Below, in pieces: positions 1 to 10,272 of a stretch of DNA of 64,000 nt (its first letter is position 1; each line of letters starts with the position of its first letter). The stretch lies in NCBI GenBank assembly GCA_020744425.1, contig JAGMUV010000039.1, positions 1 through 64,000 of the forward strand, read 5' to 3'. Made by a program: the position numbers and the translations under genes. This DNA is from Dactylonectria macrodidyma. Taxonomy: Eukaryota > Ascomycota > Sordariomycetes > Hypocreales > Nectriaceae. The notes beneath the pieces were generated by a model that was not told the origin of the DNA, searched no databases, and saw nothing but the letters and a program-made list of their open reading frames with translations.

Positions 1-90
1 GAGTTTAATTTTTTAAGGCCAGCTGGTAACATGGGACCGGTGGTCCGTGGTCACCCTGCACTTCAAAATTTGCAATCCAGCGCCCGAATC
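1..90 (+). repeat. Outer part of left inverted terminal repeat
   Basis: Matches the reverse complement of 6252-6341. It may begin a few bases before the window. The hAT insertion separates it from the rest of the arm at 4865-5033. Confidence 0.9.
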
Positions 91-103
91 CAGAGTCAGA
101 CAT

Positions 104-340
104 CTATCGAATCTATCGAATGTGACTCCCGAAGATTCGAATTGAATCGAATGCACCTCCCGTAGATTCGAATTGAATCGAATCCGACTCCCATAGATTC
201 GAGTCGAATCGAATGCACCTCCCGCCGACTCGAATCGAATCGAATGCACCTCCCGCAGACTCGAATCGAATCGAATGCGTCTCCCATAGATTCGATATAT
301 ATCGAATGCCAAGACTCGATCGAATTCGATTCGAATTCGA
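104..340. repeat. hAT left subterminal repeat array
   Basis: At least six irregular copies of a motif close to ATTCGAATCGAATG, separated by short CTCCCGTAGA-like spacers. Arrays like this are usual transposase-binding sites in hAT ends. The similar array at the other end supports that reading. Confidence 0.85.
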
Positions 341-476
341 TCGAACACATGATAAATCCCGCGAAGGTAGGAAACGTCAGACATCGTAAGACATCGCGTG
401 ACATCGTGTGACTTCGGGAGAGACGCAGCAGAACCGAGTCAATTAGGTAGGTAATGAAAGAAAGCTACTAGGCAGA

Positions 477-3186
477 TTACATGTCGCTCATGTCCTTCGG
501 CGACGCAAGTGCATCAACCCATTGGCTATCACCGAGGCTAAGCAGCGGCAGTGAAGGCGTGTAGATCCCAGCTTTACTCCATGATCGAATGCACTGAGCC
601 ATCGCCACTATCTCCCTCCTCAGCCGGCTTCTCAACGGCGCCATCATACGTCCTGCACTACTAAACGTCCTCTCACTCTCTGCAGACGACGATGGGATGG
701 TGAGCATATCAACAGCCATCCGAGACAGTCGCGGGTACCGATTGGCGTTGACTTTCCACCAGTCAATTGGTCTGCTCTTGTAGTGGTGGCTGTGGATAAT
801 ATCCTCCGCACAGTACCGCGCATATTCGTCGTCAGTCATTGCTACCGCGGTCGTCTGTTTCGTCTTACGGGCGCTTTTGCGAGGATTGGACGACGCAGAA
901 GTTTGGCTTAATATCGAACCGGCTACACTCCTAGCAAGCCTTCTCTCGATGTAATCCATTGACGCCTCATCAGTCATGGTGAGGACCTCGCAGTCAATGT
1001 CGCGTTCCTTATACGTCTCCCAGATCTCCAATAACTTCTCTTCGTAATCAGATAGCCAGCTCCTGGCCTTAGGGGAAGGCACTCGAGACCATAGTTGATC
1101 GAGAAGGCGCCACTTCTTCGCCGGGTTGAAGACAACGGCACCCACATAAGCGGCGCTGGTCAGACGGCTGTAGTACCTGTGCAGCTTCTTCCACCCAAGC
1201 TTAATAAAGACCTTGAGCAATTTCCGAGTTTTATTATCAAGCCCGTCATAGATGGAAACTTCGATGTCCTTCTTCTCCTTGCTCACTGGGTCCTCAACTT
1301 CTTCGAAGATTGTACCCTCAATAGCACTTTCGAGGTGGTCAAGTAGGATCTCGAAGACAGGGAAGTACTCGTCGAAACTACCACAAGTCGACCTAGTACC
1401 AGGAACACCGCTGCCCTGAAGTTGCTTAGTGGTGACTTCGAAAGGCTTCAGAAGCTTGACGAGAATCTCGATAACCTTCCAGTCGTACGCACTCAGCCGG
1501 TATTCCAGAACTGCTGGCCTTGTCCTCTCACAAGCACCCTCGGTCTCCCAGCGGTTCTGAACGTCGTTGAAGAAGGTATTGAGTGCTGGGCGGAGGAGAA
1601 GAGCCCTCTCCATCATGCGCATGTCCGAGTCCCATCGGGTGGCGTTGTTAAAGACCCAGTGGAGTGTAGATTCCTTGCCAGACTCCTTCCGTTGAGACTG
1701 AAGAAACTGCTCATACAGTTGTGGACTCGTTCGCAGCTGGATCCCAATGTTATGGAGCATTCCTGGGGCGCCGCGCTGGCTATACTCCCTGAAAGTAGCA
1801 CTGTTGATCTCATCCGGAGCCGGGTGGGATGACATGAAGTCCTCGTGAGGGTTACTAATGACGTCATCTTGTATGTCTTCATCTGCATCGTCTTCCATCT
1901 CCTCATCCAGGGCCTCGTCGATAGCTTGATCAACTTGTTCCTCGTCACCATCTTGATCGTCGCTATCAGCTGCTACAATTGCTGCGAAGTTCTCCCGCTT
2001 TGAGCCATAGAGCATGGCACGCACGCAGAGGTTGAAGATATGCGCTGCGCAGCGAATCCGTCGCTCTTCAGGGGAAAAGCTATATTCAAATGCAAGATCA
2101 TCAATGCAGGTGTCATTGTTAGCAGCATTGTCGAGTGTGAAGTACCCGACCCTATCAGGGTCATTGATTTGCCAGAATGCAAGCGTATCAGCCACCTCGT
2201 CGGCAAGCGATGTGCCAGTGTGTCGCCCACGGAGAGGTCGAAGTCCAAGGAGGATTCGGCGCTGGACGAAGTCGCGATCGACGAACTGAGCGTTGATTCC
2301 GAGGAACGAGACGTAAGATTTCGATGTCCAGCCATCAAAGGAGAAATGGATTTGAGATCGAGCACTGCGCAATACTTCAGTCACCGGCCCAACGGCACCT
2401 GTATACTCAGATTCGAGCATGCGAAGAAGCGTCTTCGCAGAGGGAATGAGGGCCTTATCAAGGAGCGGGTTGCCGTAAAGCAGGACCCTTTGGAACCGCT
2501 CAGTATTGACAGTCTCGAACGGCAAGTTGTGGTACGTAATCCAGTCGAGGAGGAGTAATCGAAGGCCCTTGACGTGAAATTTTCCACGCAATTTGCTGAG
2601 AAGAAACTGATCGTTAGGATTATTGAAGTCGGCACCGAGGAAGTAGTTAATAGCCTGGTCATGCAACAATGTGCCTCCCCCGCCGCGTCGCGCAGCTTCG
2701 TTCGGAGCCTTTCAAATCAGCACGGCATCGAGCCCTGGGCTAAGGGACTTACCACAATTCCGTGGGCTTCGCGAAGGTGTTTCTTGACAGACACTCCTGT
2801 CGAGCAGACGAAGCAGAAGTCTGACTTCTTCTTGAACCCTCGGGCGAAGCAGTCCGCGCAGATCCATTCAATTTATTGACCTGTCGATGGGTGGAATGGT
2901 CCTCAAAGCGGTATCCATATTGCTGCCACCATGCCCTCGTGTCTTGGCCACCCATATAGCGCTCGAATCCTGGCCACTTCGCCCACTCTTGGCGGCCCCA
3001 GAGTGTCCAGTCAATCTTGATAAAGTCTGCGGCAGTCCCACGAGGACGGGGCGATGGGGTCGTTGGCAACGACGCCGCCGGCGAAGACGAAAATTCAACG
3101 AGTTCCATCGCCCCTGGCTGATTCGAGGGGTACGGGCTTAATGAGAATGTTTCGGACATTACGGCGTAGTTTAGCTTGTCGGGCAC
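477..3186 (-). pseudogene. hAT-family transposase (one apparent frameshift)
   Basis: The main exon (477-2708) encodes a hAT transposase of more than 730 residues. The fold begins with the FDGWTS block, has DNAANND in the middle, an Asp/Glu-rich insertion, and ends with the hATC dimerisation region (WWKVNANRYP, then IPSSSAESERTFS, near residues 640-690). A 44-nt GT-AG intron (2709-2752) joins it in phase to an upstream exon with a BED-like zinc finger: CADC, then CFVC, then HLREAH. Further upstream (2880-3186) the frame changes between the DHSTHR segment and CADC with no room for an intron, so I infer a 1-nt indel. Catalysis is of cut-and-paste transposition in the nucleus. It is possibly inactive because of that shift; a different upstream start cannot be excluded. 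Confidence 0.85.
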
Positions 3187-4599
3187 TGTGGACAGATCGG
3201 TCTTGCGGGCCCACCGAGCTGAATGGAGCTGTTGGAAGCCATTGAGGCTGCGAAGAGGCTCAAGTTATACCTATCCATGGCAGGACACGTGAGTGACACC
3301 TAATGGCACGAGTATGTTACGTACATTTTGTCGTTAACGCGAAATTCGCGAGGTGGCTCAGTGCTATTGAACTTGCTAAGTCTTGTATGTAAGAACAAAT
3401 GAAGTCAGAAGCGAGCTGTGCGAATGAAGATCTCAGTTGGCACATCCCAATGCGAGGGAGTGGGGCGTGAGGACGCTAGAGCCGGGAAACTGCCAACCTT
3501 CCTTCCGACGATTGGTGTGGGGGAACTCTTTTAAGTGTCGGTCCACCAAGCCTCCCGGCGCTGCGCAACCAGCCAATTCATAGATCCCGGGTCCACAGCC
3601 AAGCTTTCTGGCTGTCAGGTCTCGATTCTTCCTTGTTCTTCTTGACTCGAGGACCTCTATTGGCCCGTGTCGTGTTACTACGCACAGACCACGGGGATGC
3701 ATCGCTTCAAGTCAAACCAATCCTTGCTGGCACTAACTTCGCGTTCGTTCTCGTTCCGTTCCGCCATCAAGGATCGATTTTTTTTAAGCTCTTCGTAAAC
3801 TGGCGCACATGAGGCGGAACGGTGAGGACTTGGTGGATTCGAGGCTCTAAGTGAAAACGCTGCGAGGGTCTTGCGAAGTCGCTAGTACACCGATTTACGG
3901 GTAATGCTTAGTTTGAAAGCAGGTCCCTGAAACTAAGGGTAGTTGGATGAGTATAGGAAGACCATACACCCCATATTCCTCAATAAAGGAAATTCCAAGG
4001 CAGAAGTATTCGCCTGATCATGCATTAATTGGCATGAAGAGAGGCTCTCGGTGAGAGAAACCTAGAAATACAATTTTTTTTAATATACATTCTTTTGATC
4101 CTACTAAAAATCAGCATGAATTTGGGATAATCTTATATGCGGCGATACTGGGCTTACAATCGCCGGCCTACCCTATACCATGTGGTTAAGAGAGTACCGC
4201 CAGTCTCACCTAATTCATAGTACAAGTGCCAGCATCTCCTAACTTCATGAGTTAGATTTTGCAGCCAAGATAACTCGTTCTTCAACGTCTCTTACGCAAC
4301 ACGTATTCTTCATAGATATCGGTTAGATGCCTTATTCAGAGCTACAAATTGGATTGCCGTCAAAATTTTATCCAGCATCTGATTGTGGATTATCGCTGAG
4401 ATGATGGGCGGCTGCAAGGTACCTAATCTGCTATGGATTTCTCTGGGCGACTTGTTGTGCTTTCTAACGCGTCTTAACAACAACGCGCAACTGTGGCCAG
4501 TGAGGCACGTCAGGCTCGGTCGCGTAAGATCGCGTCATTGGCTTCTCAACGCGTTTACTGAAATTACGCGAAAATTAGTCCCGGGCAGGTTTCAGCCAA
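3187..4599. other. Non-coding interior of the hAT element
   Basis: Only short overlapping reading frames with no family resemblance. The part from about 4050 to 4400 is visibly A+T-richer. No gene supported. Confidence 0.6.
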
Positions 4600-4845
4600 T
4601 CGCGGCGCTCGTTCGATCGAATCGATCGATATTCGATCGAACCCTCGGCTTCGTTCGATTCGATGGCCAATCGAATGGGCTCATATTCGATTCGATGCGA
4701 ATCGAACGGGCTGGTGGTAGGTTCGTATCGAATCGAATGAGCTTGTGGAAGATTCGTATCGAATCGAATGTCTTGGCGTTCGATTCGACATTCGTAAGAC
4801 TTGGCGTCGAATGAATCTATCGATTCGACTACCCATTCGATAGAT
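4600..4845. repeat. hAT right subterminal repeat array
   Basis: Repeated TTCGATTCGAT and ATCGAATCGAATG motifs, in both orientations, matching the left-end array. Confidence 0.85.
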
Positions 4846-4864
4846 GTCCATCCCTGCCCGAATC

Positions 4865-5033
4865 CCCTCCTGCCTACTGATGATTCCTCCTCTTGCTAGT
4901 CCTCTACAATTCACCTAAAATGGCTTCAAAACGGCCTCGGAGTGTTTATACGGAGGATAAAATGGCTGATGCCATACTTGATATCACATAAAACGGCTTA
5001 TCGCAACACCATGCCGCCCAGAAACACGGCATA
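4865..5033 (+). repeat. Inner part of left inverted terminal repeat
   Basis: Matches the reverse complement of 6083-6251. It contains the transposase ATG at 4920 and the first ~114 coding bases. Confidence 0.9.
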
Positions 5034-6087
5034 CCTCAGCACCCCATTTCCGACAGACTCCATGGCCAGACGGCCTCGGATGATCAGGTTCAACCTAACC
5101 GACACTTATCCAGGAATCAGGAGGCTAATTTAGCTTCCTGGATTCTCCGTCAAGAGTCCCTAGGTTATGCTCCCTCCCACAGTCAGATCCGTGCCTGCGT
5201 CGTGGCTCTCCTGAAACAACAAAACAAGAAGCAGGAATTGGGACGCAACTGGTTAGCCAAATTCATCAAACGACATCTGGAGCTCAAACCAAACCCTGAG
5301 AGACGCCAGGAGGCCAACAGAATCAATTAATTCACCCCGAAAGCGGTCCATTGGTACTTTGATATCAGGGAAGACGAGTACGATTGGATTAAGCCGGAAA
5401 ACACCGTGAACGTTGATGAGGGCGGTATTATGACTGGTTTTGGCAAGTGTCTAACTTTTTGTTCATAGAACTAGCTAATCAAACTTGTTTTCCAGGTCTG
5501 GATAGTCTGGTGGTTGGGAGTTCAGATCCAAAACGAAAGGCGCTACTCAAGGGCCCCCAGTCTCGTAACTACCGGTAGACTTCATTTATTGAGGCTATCG
5601 CTGCAGACGGCCGTGCCTTGACGCCTGGCATAATTTTTAAGGGCAGGGAACTTCAACAACAGTGGTTTTTGGACGAATACCCGAAAATAGCTGATTGGAA
5701 TTATATAACTTCGCCTAATGGATGGTCAGACAACCACATTGCTATCGAGTGGCTTGAGAGGGTCTATTCGCCTCAGACCCAGCCTGCCGACGAATCTGAT
5801 GCCAGGTTTATTATTCTGGATGGACATGGAAGTCATGGAACGGTGCGCTTTTTTGTTTATATGCCAAAGAATCAATGTTGATTGAAACCTGACAAATGGA
5901 TTGTAACGTGCTTTTTGAACAACGTCTAGTGTTGCTACCTCCCTGCCCTTTGTTCTCATGGTCTCCAGCCGTTGGATAACGGTGTTTTTAATGCTTTGAA
6001 GGCGGCATATCGGAAAGAGCTTGAAAAACTGGCTTCTCTGACTGATTCTGCACCTGTTGACAAGGTCAACTTTATACGGGCTTATGC
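4920..6087 (+). pseudogene. pogo/Fot-type transposase, broken
   Basis: Translation from the ATG at 4920 gives a CENP-B/Tc5-like helix-turn-helix region (ending LLKQQNKKQELGRNWL), then the DDE domain start with PENTVNVDEGG, then GIIFKGRELQQQW and IILDGHGSHGT, and finally GLQPLDNGVFNALK and the segment just after it. This order is typical of Fot1/Tan1/pogo transposases. Stop codons interrupt the frame after ADAILDIT, after EANRIN and near 5577. A probable intron with GC or GT donor lies at about 5442-5495. The 3' end is replaced by the fold-back arm. It is a dead copy. Confidence 0.85.
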
Positions 6088-6341
6088 CGTGTTTCTGGGC
6101 GGCATGGTGTTGCGATAAGCCGTTTTATGTGATATCAAGTATGGCATCAGCCATTTTATCCTCCGTATAAACACTCCGAGGCCGTTTTGAAGCCATTTTA
6201 GGTGAATTGTAGAGGACTAGCAAGAGGAGGAATCATCAGTAGGCAGGAGGGGATTCGGGCGCTGGATTGCAAATTTTGAAGTGCAGGGTGACCACGGACC
6301 ACCGGTCCCATGTTACCAGCTGGCCTTAAAAGATTAAACTC
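6083..6341 (-). repeat. Right inverted terminal repeat (fold-back copy)
   Basis: Reverse-complement copy of the 259-bp left arm. It starts abruptly at the short sequence TATGCC shared with the transposase frame, which suggests joining by microhomology. TA follows at 6342-6343. Confidence 0.88.
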
Positions 6342-6451
6342 TAGCCATTTCCTTATACGTTCAAGGCGACGGCTTGCGAATAGGTTCAAGAATGACTGAA
6401 ATCTATGTAAGTGAACTTGGTGAGTTTTGTATGGGAAGGCCATTTTTTTGG

Positions 6452-7588
6452 TTAGCGAAAGGGTGGTGTTAGCGAAAGGGTGGTGGGGCATGGTAGAGCA
6501 TTAAGAGCGCTGACAGAAAATCTGACTGCATGAACGTGGTTCCTTCTCCCAGACAGTGGTTGAATCTGACCTGACGCGGACTCTGCCCGAGCCATGACGG
6601 AGTGCGAGCCGCATGGAAGATCCAACTCTATCTTCCATTTCTGCCAGCTGAAGTCTTTCCTTGTTTCAACTTCGGTTGCAGTCCAGTTTTCACCGTCATC
6701 AAAAGAAATGTGAACATTTGTCACCGCTTCAAAGCACCACGCCCAACCCTCTATCGCCACTTTTGACCCCACTAGCACGGCCTCAGGCTCAGGCCGCACA
6801 ATGATTGAGTTGACTTCAACTTCCCAAACCGGCCGTTTCTTTATCCCTTTGGGGTCTTCGGAATCAATTTCGTTATAGAAAGTCGTGGTATATGGTCCTT
6901 CCGCCCTCTTGTCTTCCAGCGTCAACCGGCAAAGCCATTTTGTAGAGTTCGTGCCGAACCACCCAGGAACGACGAGCCTGACCGGGCCTCCCCGCTCTTT
7001 CGTTAGCGGCTCCCCGTTCATCTTATAGGCTATCAGAACTTCTACACTTTGGGCTTTGTCCAATGGTAGGTCTTTTTGGTAGCGATCTGCTGTAACACCA
7101 TGGAAGCTTCCATGTTCAAGTCCATCTGACCATACAAAACGAGCCTCGGGGAGCGGTGAAGCAAGCGATAAAAGGGATGCAAGAGGGACACCGGTCCAGA
7201 CAACGTTCCCTATACGCCATACTGCCTCCACTGGAGGCTTGATTGGGCTGCCGTAGCATTCGTGAAACGAGGTAATCGATTTTTGAGGTAGGCGTTTAAG
7301 CTGATCCAATGAAAGTGAGAAGGGATTTTTCACCAGTCCAGTGACTATCAGGGTCCATTTGAGAGGGTCTACGACCGCCGCTCCCATGTGAATAGTATGG
7401 AAGAGTAGGTCGTCTGGAGTGATGAAGCCGTTCAATATATGTGGCTTCGGAGGATGCCGTATATAGAATCCACGAGGGCTGATAGCAACAAGTGCATGGC
7501 GCTCGTCCCCCTCTGCCGGTACGGAAGAGATGTCATGATTCTCCAGCGGCGGCATGATCGAATTCGATTTTGGTTGATTGCATAGCAT
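6452..7588 (-). CDS. Sulfite-oxidase-type molybdopterin oxidoreductase
   Basis: Single exon, 378 residues. The first ~240 residues form the Moco-binding (Oxidored_molyb) domain. The Mo-ligating cysteine is in HECYGSP near residue 115, and GGPVRLVVPGW with the nearby KWL motif fits the molybdopterin pocket. The last ~120 residues match the Mo-co dimerisation domain (SFDDGENW). No cytochrome b5 domain or targeting peptide is visible, so it differs from classical mitochondrial sulfite oxidase and resembles stand-alone sulfite-oxidase-like enzymes. Sulfite-to-sulfate oxidation is the family's best-known reaction; the substrate here is inferred. A second Met at residue 12 could be the true start. 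The gene ends ~110 bp from the pogo end and is divergent from the PLP enzyme at 8091. Confidence 0.88.
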   Translation of the reverse strand: MLCNQPKSNSIMPPLENHDISSVPAEGDERHALVAISPRGFYIRHPPKPHILNGFITPDDLLFHTIHMGAAVVDPLKWTLIVTGLVKNPFSLSLDQLKRLPQKSITSFHECYGSPIKPPVEAVWRIGNVVWTGVPLASLLSLASPLPEARFVWSDGLEHGSFHGVTADRYQKDLPLDKAQSVEVLIAYKMNGEPLTKERGGPVRLVVPGWFGTNSTKWLCRLTLEDKRAEGPYTTTFYNEIDSEDPKGIKKRPVWEVEVNSIIVRPEPEAVLVGSKVAIEGWAWCFEAVTNVHISFDDGENWTATEVETRKDFSWQKWKIELDLPCGSHSVMARAESASGQIQPLSGRRNHVHAVRFSVSALNALPCPTTLSLTPPFR

Positions 7589-8090
7589 TGTGTATAAGGA
7601 AAGCGGCTAAAGCCTATCGAGTTGCAACGATTTCCTGAATGATAGCAAAGTCAAGCTTCCGTCAAGGTATATATGCACTGGGGATGGATTCGTAATCAAG
7701 TATAATGCCGAAGTACTGATTGGCGACGAGTGGATACTCATGCGCTGGCTTTAGGTTCGTTTTATGGTGACAGGCTTGGGCCCACTTCTGTATCCACTTA
7801 TGAAAGTCGGGTACACCTAAGTGGAGAGGTTCGTTACCGAGTTCCACACCGCAATTCTAGATTCAGATTCCCTACTTTCCAGGTGGTTTGCCAGTGTCCA
7901 GTGTGTCGACGGGCTTCAAAAGTAGGTACCGAACCTAGAACCCAACTAAATTGCTCCGGAAACTTCCGGCTCCGCTGCAGGGCATTTAGCGCAACATTTA
8001 AACATTCAAGTAGAGATCTCGCACATTCGATGATGTACTTTCTACGGATGCACTTATTGCATAGCTCTCCTTAGCAATTTCTTATTCAAC
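7589..8090. promoter_or_regulatory. Shared divergent promoter region
   Basis: 502 bp between two divergently transcribed enzyme genes. A TATATAT run at 7668-7674 lies ~80 bp upstream of the minus-strand start. No obvious TATA box precedes the plus-strand gene. Co-regulation is possible but unproven. Confidence 0.45.
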
Positions 8091-9362
8091 ATGAAGGTCT
8101 CCAATCGCAGCCAAGCGACAGCATCCAATAAAGGCGGATCCCTCCTGTGGGAAGTGACGGCAAACCTCTGGAACGCTACAACCAACCCCTCAGGCTACGT
8201 AAGCTTGGGTATGGCAGAAAATGTCCTTATGCAAGACGAGCTGTTGAAGCACATCACTGACAACGCCTCCCTTCGACCGCAAGCTTTAACCTATGGCGAC
8301 GGTACAACGGGATCAAAACGGTTAAAACTTACCCTTGCACATTTCCTCACCAAACATTTGAATCCTCACAAGGAAATCGACTTGAACCACATCACCATTA
8401 CCAACGGCTGTAGCGCAGCTATCGAACATATCGCCTGGGCAGTTGGAGATCATGGGGATGGTTTCCTCATTATCAGGCCTTTCTTTCGCGCTTTTATTCC
8501 AACCTTCGGCCTTCGCGTTGATACAGAGGTCATACAGGTGCCATGTCATAGCATCGATCCTTTCTGCGTGGATGTCGTCGAAAAGTACGAAGCCAGGCTT
8601 CAAGAAGCCAAAGTACAAGGAAAGAACATTGCTGGCATTCTTCTCTGCAACCCGCATAACCCCCTCGGGCGCTGTTATCCTAAGCATACCTTGGTTCGAC
8701 TCATGGAATTTTGTCAGAAACATCAACTTCACTTAATCAGCGACGAAGTCTACGCCATGTCAACTTGGACAAACACTGAGTCACCAGCTACGCCTTTTAC
8801 CTCTTGTCTATCCATAGACCCTACAGGCATCATCGACCCGTCTCTGGTACACGTGGTGTGGGGAGTCTCGAAAGATTTTGGATCCAACGGCATTCGTCTC
8901 GGAAGCATTATTTCCCAGAGCAATCCTTTGTTGCACAATGCACTTATTCCAGCAGCCTTATATAGCATGTGTTCTTCCCTCGCTGATCACGTTTTTGCGA
9001 ATGTTTTTGAAGACGATGCTTGGGTTGATAGCTACCTGGCCAAAAACAGGGCAAAACTCGCAGAGCATTACAGGCTAATAACATCATGGGCAACAGAGCA
9101 TAACATCCGTTATGCAAGGGGATCTAATGCAGGCTTCTTCTTGTGGGTTAATATTGGAGAGGCCTACTGCCGAAATCATCCTGAACAGGAGCTTCTGCAA
9201 GCTGAGGATCGAGTAATGAAGCTACTGCTCGAGCGGAAAGTCTTCGTAGCTCCTGGAGCAAGCTTTGGAGCTGAAGGCAGTGGATGGTTTAGACTTGTCT
9301 TTTCAGTTGACAAGATAACTCTCGCAGAAGGGCTCACTAGAATTAATAGTATTCTACAGTAG
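8091..9362 (+). CDS. Class I/II aminotransferase, ACC-synthase/C-S-lyase-like
   Basis: Single exon, 423 residues, usual length for the fold-type I PLP family. Visible signatures are YGDGTTGS in the N-terminal substrate region, NPHNPLGR (~187-194), SDEVY (~217-221) and the PLP-lysine motif SKDFGSNGIRLG with Lys near residue 261. A C-terminal FRLVFS contains the expected carboxylate-binding Arg. The pattern is that of fungal ACC-synthase-like proteins, a group that includes C-S lyases of thiol metabolism such as GliI of the gliotoxin pathway, as well as plain aminotransferases. The neighbouring sulfite-oxidase-like gene makes a sulfur-related role attractive. The exact substrate cannot be read from sequence. 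Confidence 0.9.
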   Translation: MKVSNRSQATASNKGGSLLWEVTANLWNATTNPSGYVSLGMAENVLMQDELLKHITDNASLRPQALTYGDGTTGSKRLKLTLAHFLTKHLNPHKEIDLNHITITNGCSAAIEHIAWAVGDHGDGFLIIRPFFRAFIPTFGLRVDTEVIQVPCHSIDPFCVDVVEKYEARLQEAKVQGKNIAGILLCNPHNPLGRCYPKHTLVRLMEFCQKHQLHLISDEVYAMSTWTNTESPATPFTSCLSIDPTGIIDPSLVHVVWGVSKDFGSNGIRLGSIISQSNPLLHNALIPAALYSMCSSLADHVFANVFEDDAWVDSYLAKNRAKLAEHYRLITSWATEHNIRYARGSNAGFFLWVNIGEAYCRNHPEQELLQAEDRVMKLLLERKVFVAPGASFGAEGSGWFRLVFSVDKITLAEGLTRINSILQ

Positions 9363-9554
9363 GGCATTTTTCAGAATATAAATTAACAATTTCCGGTCTA
9401 ATACTGTTTTTACTAGAAACCTACTACATGAACTAGTGACCGTAGGGTAAAATACTACGTCACCCCATGCACATTGGAGCGGCGATGGGGCGCATGGGGT
9501 AGCCTCAGCCGAAGGCTGTGTGTCCGCGGGCCGGAAGCTATTACTACTACTGCA

Positions 9555-10272
9555 TTATCTACGTACTGATCTATTGCCATGGCCATTCTTGGTATTATGT
9601 GACATATACGGATTCCGTGTGAGCACCTGTCGTTTCCTAAGCTCCTGATCCCTCATCTTCATCTTCATGCCATCCGGGGGAGACCCGTAGACCAGGTGAT
9701 TACGATCAAATGGAGCATCCAACATCAGGCCCTCGAGCGTTTCCACGCGAGAGACAGCCACGTAGCTTAAACCAGTCTGAAAGTCCTGGTAGGAGAGATC
9801 CGTAACGATCATATCTTCTGTGATGCTTTGTGACTTGTGCACGGTAATGGCGTAGCATACGATCAGGGGAAACTGGGTGCGAGCGCAGAGAGTGGCTCCG
9901 ATGAGGAAGTCCCTCTCAACTGAGAGAATCGGGACAATCTTCTTGCCATCGGGGGTGGTCAGGAACACCGCTCCGTTGTATTTGTCAAACTCCATCATGA
10001 TAACACAGGGAGGGTCTTGGATGGGGTCAGCCCCGGGCGCCGAGCCGATGTCGTAAACAGTACCGGTACCGCGAGCGTCGTTGCAGAGGCCAACTGGCTG
10101 CTAAAGGTTGGATGTCAGCATCAGACGGGCGCCAATGCATGAGAATCTGCTTCGCAAGGTTGCCCGCCTTATCATCGGGGGCAGCAGCCGCACCAGGGCC
10201 GACGTTCTTAACCTTGATCTGGACGACTGGCCGGCCGAGGCGACCGGCTAATCCAGTGGTTAGCCTGCACAA
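9555..10272 (-). pseudogene. Helitron PIF1-like helicase, C-terminal remnant
   Basis: Minus-strand translation gives AAAAPDDKAGNLAKQIL, then in a shifted frame IGARLMLTSNL, a stop, GLCNDARGTGTVYDIG, and a long open stretch with FPLIVCYAITVHKSQSIT and LSYVAVSRVETLEGLML. These are helicase motifs IV-VI of the eukaryotic Helitron helicase. At least one frameshift and one stop (near 10090-10120) break it. It cannot drive rolling-circle transposition by itself. Confidence 0.8.

Larger units (their letters stand above)
91..4856 (-). mobile_element. hAT DNA transposon nested in the pogo element
   Basis: The ends are imperfect inverted repeats. The left begins CAGAGTCAGACATCTATCG and the reverse complement of the right begins CAGGGATGGACATCTATCG. 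Exact 8-bp duplications, CCCGAATC, flank it at 83-90 and 4857-4864, the diagnostic target-site length for hAT. The transposase (477-3186) is on the minus strand. Subterminal arrays of ATTCGA-type repeats occur at both ends. The element is 4,766 bp; about 1.4 kb (3187-4600) has no recognisable coding content. Removing the element and one duplication rejoins the pogo left arm exactly, so it inserted after the pogo fold-back had formed. Confidence 0.95.
1..6341 (+). mobile_element. pogo/Fot-type DNA transposon with fold-back ends
   Basis: The two ends are inverted copies of each other. Left arm 1-90 plus 4865-5033 (259 bp once the nested hAT is removed) pairs with 6083-6341 (259 bp). I see one mismatch, at position 10. 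Between the arms lies a broken pogo-family transposase. The right end is followed by TA (6342-6343), the usual target duplication of this superfamily; the left flank lies outside the window. The inverted repeat is far longer than a normal pogo terminal repeat and includes the first ~114 bases of the transposase reading frame, so the right end looks like a captured inverted copy of the left end. The transposase 3' end is missing. The element is certainly non-autonomous. Confidence 0.85.

Noticed and set aside
13..404. Two overlapping minus-strand frames in the ATTCGA array
   Set aside because: They arise from the hAT subterminal repeats; their translations are repetitive and have no family resemblance.
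1095..2879. Several plus-strand frames across the hAT transposase
   Set aside because: They are antisense to a strongly recognisable transposase and show no domains.
3433..3702. 89-codon minus-strand frame inside the hAT
   Set aside because: No recognisable motif and no splice link to the transposase.
8322..8968. Minus-strand frames antisense to the PLP enzyme
   Set aside because: Shadow frames of a conserved coding sequence.
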